DNA of 64,000 nt from Cervus elaphus (Eukaryota; Chordata; Mammalia; Artiodactyla; Cervidae), in NCBI RefSeq assembly GCF_910594005.1, contig NC_057827.1, forward strand, positions 6,386,001-6,450,000, given 5' to 3'. The position numbers and the translations under genes are program-made. Below, piece by piece: positions 11,718 to 25,374 of the stretch (position 1 is its first letter; each line of letters begins with the position of its first letter). A model generated the notes under the pieces. The model was given only the letters and a program-made list of their open reading frames with translations, was not told the DNA's origin and did no database searches.

Positions 11718-14006
11718 GCACGTTGCTTCCCTTGGGGTTAAGGTTGGGACTGGTTAACAAGGGGCCTTCTCTGACTGCATCACACACACGCAAGTAGGAG
11801 CCAAGTGCCCACCATTTGCGAGGCTCCCATCTGCGGGTGGGCCGTGCACAGATGTTCGAGCGGCCTTCTTGGAATTTGGGGTCCATGGTGAAGGGCACTG
11901 AGGAGCAGAAGAGGCATCCGGCTTGTCCAGTGGTGGTAGGTGTCGCCGTAAATGCTGGCATCGGACAGTGAGTACTTCTCTCAGAGCGGTGCATTTTGTT
12001 CTGGTTCCTGCTGCAAGTGTGCTAATTGGGGCTCTCGTGATGTCTATTGTGACGCAAGGAAGCTTCTGTGGTGTCTGATTGGAGGCCCAGGTGAGATCTG
12101 AGGCCCTCGCCATTGCGGCCCTTTGGGTTGGTGAGATTGCTGAGTACCCTGTGGGCTGCAGCGGCTGCAGAGACCTAGGGGAACGGTGGCATTTGTGAAA
12201 GTTAATAGGCCTCATTTCTGCCCTTGGCAGTTCCTGAGTTGCAAGTCCTGTCACATGCTTGAGTCTTGGAGGTCGCCATGGACTGTGTTGTGGTCACAGG
12301 CCTGCATTGCTCCTGCAGGTTGACCAGAGCCCCAGAGGAGAATGGTTGGGCAGGTGAGGAAAAGCGCAGTGTGATTGCCTGGGATGTTATGTCTGCTGAG
12401 GCTGCAGGCACTGTCGTTCTGTTCTCACTGATACATAGTGTGGTCCTTTTGAAGCTGCCCTCAGCTGGGTACAGAGGAGAGGGCATTGCTTGTGCCTGGG
12501 AGGCTCAGTGAGAGGTGACCTTTGTGTCCTTGATGGCCTCCTGCCAGTAGAAGGACTCCCCAAGGGTATCTTTGGTGCCTTGAAGAGTTGCAATAAGAGA
12601 GGCCAAGCAACCAGCCCTGTGGGTTGTTATGTGGTGTGTGCACATGCCCCTTGGCCGCCATTTGTCCCCTGGGCCTGGAATTACCTAGGCTCCCTAAGGT
12701 TGGGGCCAGTCAGCCGGCCCTGATAGCACCAGTGTGTTGGCCCCCTGGCGATGGAGCATCAAGCTTGGAGGCCCATGGTTCTGGTAGAGATTGGTCATTG
12801 GGTGGAATATCCAGGCTGACTCAATGTAGGAGCCAGCAGCTCCCATGGCGCTATGGCAGAGACCTGTGACATCCAGGGTCTTCCCCTGACAGGTCTTCTG
12901 AAGTCTTCATGAAAGCATCCTTAGTGATCTGTGTGCACGCGGTCATTTTGCCCACCGTCATCCTGTGGGTGTTCCTGCTTGAGGATTGTCCCTGTGTGTG
13001 CCGAGGCCTTGGAGGCTTCAGATTTGGGTGAGTGACCCTTGGGGCAGGATGAGTCCAATGTGGACCACGCCCTGCATTATGGGAGCTTTCTGTAGGCTGT
13101 GGTCAGTAGCCTGGTCCCTACAGAGTGTGGATGTGAGGATAATCTGGCCAGGAAAGGGACCTGTTTCTGTGGGACTGACCCCTGGATCCTGGTACGTGAG
13201 GAAGTCCAAGTCCCATCCTTACTTTCTGTCAGAGGCCGCCCAATGAGTAGACTGACTGGCAGGAAGAGACGCATGCCTTGAATTCTGCTCCTATTCGAGG
13301 GTGCGCTGGGCCGAATCTGCCCTAGTGCCAAGTTCACCTTACTCTGTAGTTCTCTGGGAAACTTTTCTGGTTAGGGTGGAGGTGAACCTTGTGCCAAGGA
13401 CCCCTGAGCTGTAGTAGTAGCTACAGTCTCAGGGTACGTGGCATTCACACAGATGCTCTGCAAGGTGTCCTTGGGCAGTCAGATTTCTGTGCTTTGGTCA
13501 GACATCATGGGTCATGGAGACTGGGAGCCTAGAGCCTACGTCAACAGCCCCTCAGTGAAATTTTGCATGGGGCTGAAGGAAGATGCCAGGTGTCATCCCC
13601 CATGTCGTGGGAGGACAGGAGGTCAGGGCTCCATGACGACGGCATGGGTGTTCAGACTGTAGGGCCTTTCAATGCGGGCACTGAGACTAGGCTACCTGGA
13701 CATATTTCTGGACACACCCCCAAATTGCCGAGAGTGCATTCTTGTTGGTACACCGGGACACAGGCACTCAACCCCACATCGAATCCCCTGCCACCCATGC
13801 ATGCTGAGTCAGAAAGACACCCACATGACCTTGAGCTTAATTTGCTGCACTCTTTTGAACGGTAGGTCACCAGTTGTCTGTAAGGGATGGATGTAGTTGG
13901 GTTGCAGATACAGGCCTTCCCCCAGTGAAAGCTCTGCATCAGTGTTCCTCAGTGAGAGCCCAAGTCCACATCTCAAGTGTTCCTGTGCTTTCTGTCCCCT
14001 TGTCAG

Positions 14007-14145
14007 GTGCAGTTGCCAGATATGGCTGTCCATGACCCAGGAGACGAAGGTCCGCCCATGAGGCGGCGGCTCGAGGTGCAAGGGAGTCCGGCAAGAAGTG
14101 TGGCGGCCCAGGGTGGTGCCAGGTCTTTTTGGATCACCGAGCACG
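14007..14145 (+). other. SNHG14: Candidate host lncRNA exon, unit A6
   Basis: 139 nt; acceptor ccttgtcag and donor cacg|GTACGG intact. Confidence 0.55.
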
Positions 14146-14354
14146 GTACGGCTTCTCCTGCCCCAAGACGTGTCGTGAATTTCAGGTTTCCTGGCACTGC
14201 CTGAGTGGCTGTATGTATCGAGGGACCGTTCCTCTTGCTGAGAAGCCTGTGGGCTCTGAGTTGCCCCGGCTGCTGGAGGACTCCCAGGTCAGTGGCTCCT
14301 CCTTGGAGCGGCGATGCCTGCCCTGTGGAGGTGGGGAGCCAGCCAGCACGTGCT

Positions 14355-14448
14355 CGGATCGATGACGACACCCTCTCATGCATTCCTTGGAAATCTGAAC
14401 AAAATGAGTGAGAACTCACTACCGTCTCCTCATCGAAACTGAGGTCCA
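14355..14448 (+). ncRNA. SNORD116: SNORD116 box C/D snoRNA, copy 6
   Basis: 94 nt; C box ATGACGA; D', C', D boxes and stem intact. Identical to copy 9, representing the most common array-A form. Confidence 0.85.
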
Positions 14449-16737
14449 GCACGTTGCTTCCCTTGGGGTTAAGGTTGGGACTGGTTAGCAAGGGGCCTTC
14501 TGTGACTGTGTCACACACACGCAAGTAGAAGCCAGGTCCCCACCATTTGCGAGGCTCCCATCTGCGGGTGGGCCGTGTACAGATGTTCGAGCGGCCTTCT
14601 TGGAATGTGGGGTCCATGGTGACGGGCAGTGAGGAGCAGAAGAGGCATCCGGCTTGTCCAGTGGTGGTAGGTGTCGCAGTAGATCCTGGCATCGTACAGT
14701 GAGCTCTTCTCTCAGAGCGGTGCATTTTGTCCTGGTTCCTGCTGCAAGTGTGCTAATTGGGGCTCTCGTGATGTCGATTCTGGCGCAAGGAAGCTTCTGT
14801 GGTGTCTGATTGGAGGCCCAGGTGAGATCTGAGGCCCTCGCCATTGCGGCCCTTTGGGTTGGTGAGATTGCTGAGTACCCTGTGGGCTGCAGCAGCTGCA
14901 GAGACCTAGGGGAACGGTGGCAGTTGTGAAAGTTAATAGGCCTCATTTCTGCCCTTGGCAGTTCCTGAGTTGCAAGTCCTGTCACATGCTTGAGTCTTGG
15001 AGGTCGCCATGGACTGTGTTGTGGTCACAGGCCTGCATTGTTCCTGCAGGTTGACCAGAGCCCCAGAGGAGAATGGTTGGGCAGGTGAGGAAAAGCGCAG
15101 TGTGATTGCCTGGGATGTTATGTCTGCTGAGGCTGCAGGCACTGTCGTTCTGTTCTCACTGATACATAGTGTGGTCCTTTTGAAGCTGCCCTCATCTGGG
15201 TACGGAGGAGAGGGCATTGCTTGTGCCTGGGAGGCTCAGTGAGAGGTGACCTTTGTGTCCTTGGTGGCCTGCTGCCAGTAGAAGGACTCCCCAAGGGTAT
15301 CTTTGGTGCCTTGAACAGTTGTAATAAGAGAGGCCCGGCAACCAGCCCTGTGGGTTGTTATGTGGTGTGTGCACATTCCCCTTGGCCGCCATTTGTCCCC
15401 TGGGCCTGGAATTACCTAGGCTCCCTAAGATTGGGGCCAATCAGCCGGACCTGATAGCACCAATGTGTTGGCCCCCTGGCAATGGAGCATCAAGCTTGGA
15501 GGCCCATGGTTCTGGTAGAGTTTGATCATTGTTTAGAATAGCCAGGCTGACTGAATGTAGGAGCCAGCAGCTCCCATGGCGCTATGGCAGAGACCTGTGG
15601 CATCCAGGGTCTTCCCCTGACAGGTCTTCTGAAGTCTTCCTGAAAGCATCCTTAGTGATCTGTGTGCACGCGGTCATTTTGCCCACCGTCATCCTGTGGG
15701 TGTTCCTGCTTGAGGATTGTCCCTGTGTGTGCCGAGGCCTTGGAGGCTTCAGATTTGGGTGAGTGACCCTTGGGGCAGGATGAGTCCAATGTGGTCCACG
15801 CCCTGCATTATGGGAGCTTTCTGTAGGCTGTGGTCAGTAGCCTGGTCCCTACAGGGTGTGGATGTGAGGATAATCTGGCCAGGAAAGGGACCAGTTTCTA
15901 TGGGACTGACCCCTGGATCCTGGTACGTGAGGAAGTCCAAGTCCCATCCTTACTTTCTGTCAGAGGCCGCCCAATGAGTAGACTGACTGGCAGGAAGAGA
16001 CGCATGCCTTGAATTCTGCTCCGATTCGAGGGTGCGCTGGGCCGAATCTGCCCTAGTGCCAAGTTCACCTTACTCTGTAGTTCTCTGGGAAACTTTTCTG
16101 GTTAGGGTGGAGGTGAACCTTGTGCCAAGGACCCCTGAGCTGTAGTAGTAGCTACAGTCTCAGGGTACGTGGCATTCACACAGATGCTCTGCAAGGTGTC
16201 CTTGGGCAGTCAGATTTCTGTGCTTTGGTCAGACATCATGGGTCATGGAGACTGGGAGCCTAGAGCCTACGTCAACAGCCCCTCAGTGAAATTTTGCATG
16301 GGGCTGAAGGAAGATGCCAGGTGTCATCCCCCATGTCGTGGGAGGACAGGAGGTCAGGGCTCCATGACGATGGCATGCGTGTTCAGACTGTAGGGCCTTT
16401 CAATGCGGGCACTGAGACTTTGCTACCTGGACATATTTCTGGACACACCCCCAAATTGCCGAGAGTGCATTCTTGTTGGTACACCGGGACACAGGCACTC
16501 AACCCCACATCGAATCCCCTGCCACCCATGCATGCTGAGTCAGAAAGACACCCACATGACCTTGAGCCTAATTTGCTGCACTCTTTTGAACGGTAGGTTA
16601 CCAGTTGTCTGTAAGGGATGGATGTATTTGGGTTGCAGATACAGGCCTTCCCCCAGTGAAACCTCTGCATCAGTGTTCCTCAGTGAGAGCCCAAGTCCAC
16701 ATTTCAAGTGTTCGTGTGCTTTCTGTCCCCTCGTCAG

Positions 16738-16876
16738 GTGCATTTGCCAGATATGGCTGTCCATGACCCAGAAGACGAAGGTCCGCCCATGAGGCGGCAG
16801 CTCGAGGTGCAAGGGAGTCCGGCAAGAAGTGTGGCGGCCCAGGGTGGTGCCAGGTCTTTTTGGATCACCGAGCACG
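16738..16876 (+). other. SNHG14: Candidate host lncRNA exon, unit A7
   Basis: 139 nt; acceptor ccctcgtcag, donor cacg|GTACGA. Several private substitutions lie within the exon. Confidence 0.5.
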
Positions 16877-17085
16877 GTACGACTTCTCCTGCCCCAAGAC
16901 GTGTCGTGAATTTCAGGTTTCCTGGCACTGCCTGAGTGGCTGTACGTATGGAGGGACCGTTCCGCTTGCTGAGAAGCCTGGGGGCTCTGAGTTGTCCTGG
17001 CTGCTGGAGGACTCCCAGGTCAATGGCTCCTCCTTGGAGCGGCGCTGCCTGCCCTCTGGAGGTGGGGAGCCATCTACCACGTGCT

Positions 17086-17179
17086 CGGATCGATGACGAC
17101 ACCCTCTCATGCATTCCTTGGAAATCGGAACAAAATGAGTGAGAACTCACTACCGTCTCCTCATCGAAACTGAGGTCCA
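17086..17179 (+). ncRNA. SNORD116: SNORD116 box C/D snoRNA, copy 7 (D' box mutated)
   Basis: 94 nt; C box ATGACGA; D' box changed from CTGA to CGGA (gaaatcggaac), which should weaken guiding at the ATTCCTTGGAAA element. D CTGA and GGTCCA intact. Confidence 0.8.
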
Positions 17180-19468
17180 GCACGTTGCCTCCCTTGGGGT
17201 TAAGGGTGGGACTGGTTAGCAAGAGGGCTTCTCTGACTGCGTCACACACACACAAGTAGGAGCCAGGTCCCCACCATTTGCGAGGCTCCCATCTGCGGGT
17301 GGGCCGTGTACAGATGTTCGAGCGGCCTTCTTGGAATGTGGGGTCCATGGTGAAGGGCAGTGAGGAGCAGAAGAGGCATCCGGCTTGTCCAGTGGTGGTA
17401 GGTGTCGCAGTAGATCCTGGCATCGTACAGTGAGCTCTTCTCTCAGAGCGGTGCGTTTTGTCCTGGTTCCTGCTGCAAGTGTGCTAATTGGGGCTCTCGT
17501 GATGTCGATTCTGGCGCAAGGAAGCCGCTGTGGTGTCTGATTGGAGGCCCAGGTGAGATCTGAGGCCCTCGCCATTGCGGCCCTTTGGGTTGGTGAGATT
17601 GCTGAGTACCCTGTGGGCTGCAGCGGCTGCAGAGACCTAGGGGAATGGTGGCAGTTGTGAAAGTTAATAGGCCTCATTTCTGCCCTTGGCAGTTCCTGAG
17701 TTGCAAGTCCTGTCACATGCTTGAGTCTTGGAGGTCACCATGGACTGTGTTGTGGTCACAGGCCTGCATTGTTCCTGCAGGTTGACCAGAGCCCCAGAGG
17801 AGAATGGTTGGGCAGGTGAGGAAAAGCGCAGTGTGATTGCCTGGGATGTTATGTCTGCTGAGGCTGCACGCACTGTCGTTCTGTTCTCACTGATACATAG
17901 TGTGGTCCTTTTGAAGCTGCCCTCATCTGGGTTCGGAGGAGAAGGCATTGCTTGTGCCTGGGAGGCTCAGTGAGAGGTGACCTTTGTGTCCTTGGTGGCC
18001 TGCTGCCATTAGAAGGACTCCCCAAGGGTATCTTTGGTGCCTTGAACAGTTGTAATAAGAGAGGCCCAGCAACCAGCCCTGTGGGTTGTTATGTGGTGTG
18101 TGCACATTCCCCTTGGCCGCCATTTGTCCCCTGGGCCTGGAATTAACTAGGCTCCCTAAGGTTGGGGCCAATCGGCCGGACCTGATAGCACCAATGTGTT
18201 GGCCCCCTGGCAATGGAGCATCAAGCTTGGAGGCCCATGGTTCTGGTAGAGATTGGTCATTTTGTGGAATACCCAGGCTGACTCAATGTAGGAGCCAGCA
18301 GCTCCCATGGTGCTATGGCAGAGACCTGTGGCATCCAGGGTCTTCCCCTGACATTCCTTCTGAAGTCTTCATGAAAGCATCCTTAGTGATCTGTGTGCAC
18401 GCGGTCATTTTGCCCACCGTCATTCTGTGGGTGTTCCTGCTTGAGGATTGTCCCTGTGTGTGCGGAGGACTTGGATGCTTCAGATTTGGGTGAGTGACCC
18501 TTGGGGCAGGATGAGTCCAATGTGGACCACGCCCTGCATTATGGGAGCTTTCTGTAGGGTGTGGTCAGTAGCCTGGTCCCTACAGCGTGTGGATGTGAGG
18601 ATAATCTGGCCAGGAAAGGGACCTGTTTCTGTGGGACTGACCCCTGGATCCTGGTTCATGAGGAAGTCCAAGTCCCATCCTTAATTTCTGTCAGAGGCCG
18701 CCCAATGAGTAGACTGACTGGCAGGAAGAGACGCATGCATTGAATTCTGCTCCGATTCGTGGGTGCGCTGGGCCGAATCTGGCCTAGTGCCAAGTTCACC
18801 TTACTCTGTAGTTCTCTGGGAAACTTTTCTGGTTAGGGTGGAGGTGAACCTTGTGCCAAGGACCCCTGAGCTGTAGTAGTAGCTACAGACTCAGGGTACG
18901 TGGCATTCACACAGATGCTCTGCAAGGTGTCCTTGGGCAGTCAGATTTCTGTGCTTTGGTCAGACATCATGGGTCATGGAGACTGGGAGCCTAGAGCCTA
19001 CGTCAACAGCCCCTCAGTGAAATTTTGCATGGGGCTGAAGGAAGATGCCAGGTGTCATCCCCCATGTCGTGGGAGGACAGGAGGTCATGGCTCCATGACG
19101 ACGGCATGGGTGTTCAGACTGTAGGGCCTTCCAATGCGGGCACTGAGACTTTGCTACCTGGGCATATTTCTGGACACACCCCCAACTTGCCGAGAGTGCA
19201 TTCTTGTTGGTACACCGGGACACAGGCACTCAACCCCACATCGAATCCCCTGCCGCCCATGCATGCTGAGTCAGAAAGACACCCACATGACCTTGAGCCT
19301 AATTTGCTGCACTCTTTTGAACGGTAGGTCACCAGTTGTCTGTAAGGGATGGATGTAGTTGGGTTGCAGATACAGGCCTTCCCCCAGTGAAAGCTCTGCA
19401 TCAGTGTTCCTCAGTGAGAGCCCAAGTCCACATCTCAAGTGTTCCTGTGCTTTCTGTCCCCTTGTCAG

Positions 19469-19607
19469 GTGCAGTTGCCAGATATGGCTGTCCATGACCC
19501 AGGAGACGAAGGTCCGCCCATGAGGCGGCGGCTCGAGGTGCAAGGGAGTCCGGCAAGAAGTGTGGGGGCCCAGGGTGGTGCCAGGTCTTTTTGGATCACC
19601 GACCACG
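19469..19607 (+). other. SNHG14: Candidate host lncRNA exon, unit A8
   Basis: 139 nt; acceptor ccttgtcag, donor ccacg|GTACGG. Confidence 0.55.
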
Positions 19608-19816
19608 GTACGGCTTCTCCTGCCCCAAGACGTGTCGTGAATTTCAGGTTTCCTGGCACTGCCTGAGTGGCTGTATGTATGGAGGGACCGTTCCTCCTGC
19701 TGAGAAGCCTGGGGGCTCTGAGTTGCCCTGGCTTCTGGGGGACTCCCAGGTCAATGGCTCCTCCTTGGAGCGGCACTACCTGCCCTGTGGAGGTGGGGAG
19801 CCAGCCAGCACGTGCT

Positions 19817-19910
19817 CGGATCAATGACGACACCCTCTCATGCATTCCTTGGAAATCTGAACAAAATGAGTGAGAACTCACTACCGTCTCCTCATCAAAA
19901 CTGAGGTCCA
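19817..19910 (+). ncRNA. SNORD116: SNORD116 box C/D snoRNA, copy 8
   Basis: 94 nt; CAATGACGA start as in copies 2 and 3, but the CTCACTACCG form after C'; a private CATCAAAACTGA lies before the D box. Other boxes intact. It looks like a mosaic of two array-A subtypes. Confidence 0.84.
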
Positions 19911-22199
19911 GCACGTTGCCTCCCTTGGGGTTGAGGGTGGGACTGGTTAGCAAGAGGGCTTCTCTGACTGCGTCACACACACGCAAGTAGGAGCCAGGTC
20001 CCCACCATTTGCGAGGCTCCCATCTGCGGGTGGGCCGTGTACAGATGTTCGAGCGGCCTTCTTGGAATGTGGGGTCCATGGTGAAGGGCAGTGAGGAGCA
20101 GAAGAGGCATCCGGCTTGTCCAGTGGTGGTAGGTGTCGCCGTAAATGCTGGCATCGGAAAGTGAGTACTTCTCTCAGAGCGGTGCATTTTGTCCTGGTTC
20201 CTGCTGCAAGTGTGCTAATTGGGGCTCTCTTGATGTCGATTCTGGCGCAAGGAAGCTTCTGTGGTGTCTGATTGGAGGCCCAGGTGAGATCTGAGGCCCT
20301 CGCCATTGCGGCCCTTTGGGTTGGTGAGATTGCTGAGTACCCTGTGGGCTGCAGCGGCTGCAGAGACCTAGGGGAACGGTGGCAGTTGTGAAAGTTAATA
20401 GGCCTCATTTCTGCCCTTGGCAGTTCCTGAGTTGCAAGTCCTGTCACATGCTTGAGTCTTGGAGGTCGCCATGGACTGTGTTGTGGTCACAGCCCTGCAT
20501 TGCTCCTGCAGGTTGACCAGAGCCCCAGAGGAGAATGGTTGGGCAGGTGAGGAAAAGCGCAGTGTGATTGCCTGGGATGTTATGTCTGCTGAGGCTGCAG
20601 GCACTGTCGTTCTGTTCTCACTGATACATAGTGTGGTCCTTTTGAAGCTGCCCTCAGCTGGGTACAGAGGAGAGGGCATTGCTTGTGCCTGGGAGGCTCA
20701 GTGAGAGGTGACCTTTGTGTCCTTGGTGGCCTCCTGCCAGTAGAAGGACTCCCCAAGGGTATCTTTGGTGCCTTGAAGAGTTGTAATAACAGAGGCCAAG
20801 CAAGCAGCCCTGTGGGTTGTTATGTGGTGTGTGCACATGCCCCTTGGCCGCCATTTGTCCCCTGGGCCTGGAATTACCTAGGCTCCCTAAGGTTGGGGCC
20901 AGTCAGCCGGCCCTGATAGCACCAATGTGTTGGCCCCCTGGCAATGGAGCATCAAGCTTGGAGGCCCATGGTTCTGGTAGAGTTTGGTCATTGGTTGGAA
21001 TACACAGGCTGACTCAATGTTGGAGCCAGCAGCTCCCATGGCACTATGGCAGAGACCTGTGGCATCCAGGGTCTTCCCCTGACAGGTCTTCTGAAGTCTT
21101 CATGAAAGCATCCTTAGTGATCTGTGTGCACGCGGTCATTTTGCCCACCGTCATCCTGTGGGTGTTCCTGCTTGAGGATTGTCCCTGTGTGTGCCGAGGC
21201 CTTGGAGGCTTCAGATTTGGGTGAGTGACCCTTGGGGCAGGATGAGTCCAATGTGGTCCACGCCCTGCATTATGGGAGCTTTCTGTAGGCTGTGGTCAGT
21301 AGCCTGGTCCCTACAGGGTGTGGATGTGAGGATAATCTGGCCAGGAAAGGGACCTGTTTCTGTGGGACTGACCCCTGGATCCTGGTACCTGAGGAAGTCC
21401 AAGTCCCATCCTTACTTTCTGTCAGATTCCGCCCAATGAGTCGACTGACTGGCAGGAAGAGACGCATGCCTTGAATTCTGCTCCTATTCGAGGGTGCGCT
21501 GGGCCGAATCTGGCCTAGTGCCAAGTTCACCTTACTCTGTAGTTCTCTGGGAAACTTTTCTGGTTAGGGTGGAGGTGAACCTTGTGCCAAGGACCCCTGA
21601 GCTGTAGTAGTAGCTACAGTCTCAGGGTACGTGGCATTCACACAGATGCTCTGCAAGGTGTCCTTGGGCAGTCAGATTTCTGTGCTTTGGTCAGACATCA
21701 TGGGTCATGGAGACTGGGAGCCTATAGCCTACGTCAACAGCACCTCAGTGAAATTTTGCATGGGGCTGAAGAAAGATGCCAGGTGTCATCCCCCATGGCG
21801 TGGGAGGACAGGAGTTCAGGGCTCCATGAAGACGGCATGGGTGTTCAGACTGTAGGGCCTTTCAATGCGGGCACTGAGACTTTGCTACCTGGACATATTT
21901 CTGGACACACCCCCAAATTGCCAAGAGTGCATTCTTGTTGGTACACCGGGACACAGGCACTCAATCCCACATCGAATCCCCTGCCGCCCATGCATGCTGA
22001 GTCAGGAAGACACCCACATGATATTTAGCCTAATTTGCTGCACTCTTTTGCATGGAAGGTCACCAGTTGTCTGTAAGAGATGGATGTAGTTGGGTTGCAG
22101 ATACAGGCCTTCCCCCAGTGAAACCTCTGCATCAGTGTTCCTCAGTGAGAGCCCAAGTCCACATCTCAAGTGTTCCTGTGCTTTCTGTCCCCTCGTCAG

Positions 22200-22338
22200 G
22201 TGCAATTGCCAGCTATGGCTTTCCATGACTGAGGAGACGAAGGTCCGCCCATGAGGCAGAAGCTCGAGGTGCAAAGGAGTCCGGCAAGAAGTGTGGCAGC
22301 CCAGGGTGGTGCCAGGTCTTTTTGGATCACCGACCACG
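22200..22338 (+). other. SNHG14: Candidate host lncRNA exon, unit A9
   Basis: 139 nt; acceptor ccctcgtcag, donor ccacg|GTACGG. Private changes lie in the first half of the exon. Confidence 0.5.
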
Positions 22339-22547
22339 GTACGGCTTCTCCTGCCCCAAGACGTGTCGTGAATTTCAGGTTTCCTGGCACTGCCTGAGTG
22401 GCTGTATGTATGGAGGGACCGTTCCTCTTGCTGAGAAGCCTGGGGGCTCTGAGTTGTCCTGGCTGCTGGAGGATTCCCAGGTCACTGGCTCCTCCTTGGA
22501 GCGGCGCTGCCTGCCCTGTGGAGGTGGGGAGCCAGCCAGCACGTGCT

Positions 22548-22641
22548 CGGATCGATGACGACACCCTCTCATGCATTCCTTGGAAATCTGAACAAAATGA
22601 GTGAGAACTCACTACCGTCTCCTCATCGAAACTGAGGTCCA
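22548..22641 (+). ncRNA. SNORD116: SNORD116 box C/D snoRNA, copy 9
   Basis: 94 nt, identical to copy 6; C box ATGACGA, all other boxes canonical. Confidence 0.85.
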
Positions 22642-24931
22642 GCACGTTGCCTCCCTTGGGGTTGAGGGTGGGACTGGTTAGCAAGAGGGCTTCTCTGACT
22701 GCGTCACACACACGCAAGTAGGAGCCAGGTCCCCACCATTTGCGAGGCTCCCATCTGCGGGTGGGCCGTGTACAGATGTTCGAGCGGCCTTCTTGGAATG
22801 TGGGGTCCATGGTGAAGGGCAGTGAGGAGCAGAAGAGGCATCCGGCTTGTCCAGTGGTGGTAGGCGTCGCAGTAGATCCTGGCATCGGACAGTGAGCTCT
22901 TCTCTCAGAGCGGTGCATTTTGTCCTGGTTCCTGCTGCAAGTGTGCTAATTGGGGCTCTCGTGATGTCGATTCTGGCGCAAGGAAGCTTCTGTGGTGTCT
23001 GATTGGAGGCCCAGGTGAGATCTGAGGCCCTCGCCATTGCGGCCCTTTGGGTTGGTGAGATTGCTGAGTACCGTGTGGGCTGCAGCGGCTGCAGAGACCT
23101 AGGGGAACAGTGGCAGTTGTGAAAGTTAATAGGCCTCATTTCTGCCCTTGGCAGTTCCTGAGTTGCAAGTCCTGTCACATGCTTGAGTCTTGGAGGTCGC
23201 CATGGACTGTGTTGTGGTCACAGGCCTGCATTGCTCCTGCAGGTTGACCAGAGCCCCAGAGGAGAATGGTTGGGCAGGTGAGGAAAAGCGCAGTGTGATT
23301 GCCTGGGATGTTATGTCTGCTGAGGCTGCACGCACTGTCGTTCTGTTCTCACTGATACATAGTGTGGTCCTTTTGAAGCTGCCCTCAGCTGGGTATGGAG
23401 GAGAGGGCATTGCTTGTGCCTGGGAGGCTCAGTGAGAGGTGACCTTTGTGTCCTTGGTGGCCTGCTGCCAGTAGAAGGACTCCCCAAGGGTATCTTTGGT
23501 GCCTTGAAGAGTTGCAATAAGAGAGGCCAAGCAACCAGCCCTGTGGGTTGTTATGTGGTGTGTGCACATGCCCCTTGGCCGCCATTTGTCCCCTGGGCCT
23601 GGAATTACCTAGGCTCCCTAAGGTTGGGTCCAGTCAGCCGGCCCTGATAGCACCAATGTGTTGGCCCCCTGGCAATGGAGCATCAAGCTTGGAGGCCCAT
23701 GGTTCTGGTAGAGATTGGTCATTGGGTGGAATAGCCAGGCTGACTGAATGTAGGAGCCAAGAGCTCCCATGGCGCTATGGCAGAGATCTGTGGCATCCAG
23801 GGTCTTCCCCTGACAGGTCTTCTGAAGTCTTCATGAAAGCATCCTTAGTGATCTGTGTGCACGCGGTCATTTTGCCCACCGTCATCCTGTGGGTGTTCCT
23901 GCTTGAGGATTGTCCCTGTGTGTGCCGAGGCCTTGGAGGCTTCAGATTTGGGTGAGTGACCCTTGGGGCAGGATGAGTCCAATGTGTGCCACGCCCTGCA
24001 TTATGGGACCATTCTGTAGGGTGTGGTCAGTAGCCTGGTCCCTACAGGGTGTGGATGTGAGGATAATCTGGCCAGGAAAGGGATCCCGTTTCTGTGGGAG
24101 TGACCCCTGGATCCTGGTACCGGAGGAAGTCCAAGTCCCATCCTTACTTTCTGTCAGAGGCCGCCCAATGAGTAGACTGACTGGCAGGAAGAGACGCATG
24201 CCTTGAATTCTGCTCCTATTCGAGGGTGCGCTGGGCCGAATCTGGCCTAGTGCCAAGTTCACCTTACTCTGTAGTTCTCTGGGAAACTTTTCTGGTTAGG
24301 GTGGAGGTGAACCTTGTGCCAAGGACCCCTGAGCTGTAGTAGTAGCTACAGTCTCGGGGTACGTGGCATTCACACAGATGCTCTGCAAGGTGTCCTTGGG
24401 CAGTCAGATTTCTGTGCTTTGGTCAGACATCATGGGTCATGGAGACTGGGAGCCTAGAGCCTACGTCAACAGCCCCTCAGTGAAATTTTCCATGGGGCTG
24501 AAGGAAGATGCCAGGTGTCATCCCCCATGTCGTGGGAGGACAGGAGGTCAGGGCTCCATGAGGACGGCATGCGTGTTCAGACTGTAGGGCCTTTCAATGC
24601 GGGCACTGAGACTAGGCTACCTGGACATATTTCTGGACACACCCCCAAATTGCCGAGAGTGCATTCTTGTTGGTACACCGGGACACAGGCACTCAATCCC
24701 ACATCGAATCCCCTGCCGCCCATGCATGCTGAGTCAGAAAGACACCCACATGACCTTCAGCCTAATTTGCTGCACTCTTTTGCATGGGAGGTCACCAGTT
24801 GTCTGTAAGGGATGGATGTAGTTGGGTTGCAGATACAGGCCTTCCCCCAGTGAAAGCTCTGCATCAGTGTTCCTCAGTGAGAGCCCAAGTCCACATCTCA
24901 AGTGTTCCTGTGCTTTCTGTCGCCTTGTCAG

Positions 24932-25070
24932 GTGCAGTTGCCAGATATGGCTGTCCATGACCCAGGAGACGAAGGCCCGCCCATGAGGCGGCGGCTCGAG
25001 GTGCAAGGGAGTCCGGCAAGAAGTGTGGCGGCCCAGGGTGGTGCCAGGTCTTTTTGGATCACCGAGCACG
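24932..25070 (+). other. SNHG14: Candidate host lncRNA exon, unit A10
   Basis: 139 nt; acceptor cgccttgtcag, donor cacg|GTACGA. Confidence 0.55.
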
Positions 25071-25279
25071 GTACGACTTCTCCTGCCCCAAGACGTGTCG
25101 TGAATTTCAGGTTTCCTGGCACTGCCTGAGTGGCTGTATGTATGGAGGGACCGTTCCTCTTGCTGAGAAGCCTGGGGGCTCTGAGTTGCCCCGGCTGCTG
25201 GAGGACTCCCAGGTCACTGGCTCCTCCTTGGAGCGGCGCTACCTGCCCTGTGGAGGTGGGGAGCCAGCCAGCACGTGCT

Positions 25280-25374
25280 CGGATCGATGACGACACCCTC
25301 TCATGCATTCCTTGGAAAATCTGAACAAAATGAGTGAGAACTCACTACCGTCTTCTCATCGAAACTGAAGTCCA
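25280..25374 (+). ncRNA. SNORD116: SNORD116 box C/D snoRNA, copy 10
   Basis: 95 nt with the extra A (GGAAAATCTGA). C box ATGACGA; a substitution in the D-side guide (GTCTTCTCATC); the 3' end reads CTGAAGTCCA. Confidence 0.82.

Larger units (their letters stand above)
10925..13656 (+). repeat. Array A tandem unit A5
   Basis: 2,732-bp unit; the extra base matches an additional A inside the snoRNA (GGAAAATC instead of GGAAATC). It shares the gattgtgacgcaagg variant with A1 and A4. Confidence 0.95.
13657..16387 (+). repeat. Array A tandem unit A6
   Basis: 2,731-bp unit. It carries gattctggcgcaagg near 14776, a variant shared by A6-A10, so the right half of the array is a distinct homogenised block. 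Confidence 0.95.
16388..19118 (+). repeat. Array A tandem unit A7
   Basis: 2,731-bp unit with more private substitutions than its neighbours, including a mutated D' box in its snoRNA. Confidence 0.95.
19119..21849 (+). repeat. Array A tandem unit A8
   Basis: 2,731-bp unit. It combines right-block markers (gattctggcgcaagg) with A2/A3-type markers (CAATGA snoRNA start; cttctgggggactcc near 19733), so it looks like a mosaic made by conversion or unequal exchange. Confidence 0.95.
21850..24581 (+). repeat. Array A tandem unit A9
   Basis: 2,732-bp unit. With A10 it shares the variant reading gggagtgacccctgg near 24096, where other units read gggactgacccctgg, showing close relationship of these two units. 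Confidence 0.95.
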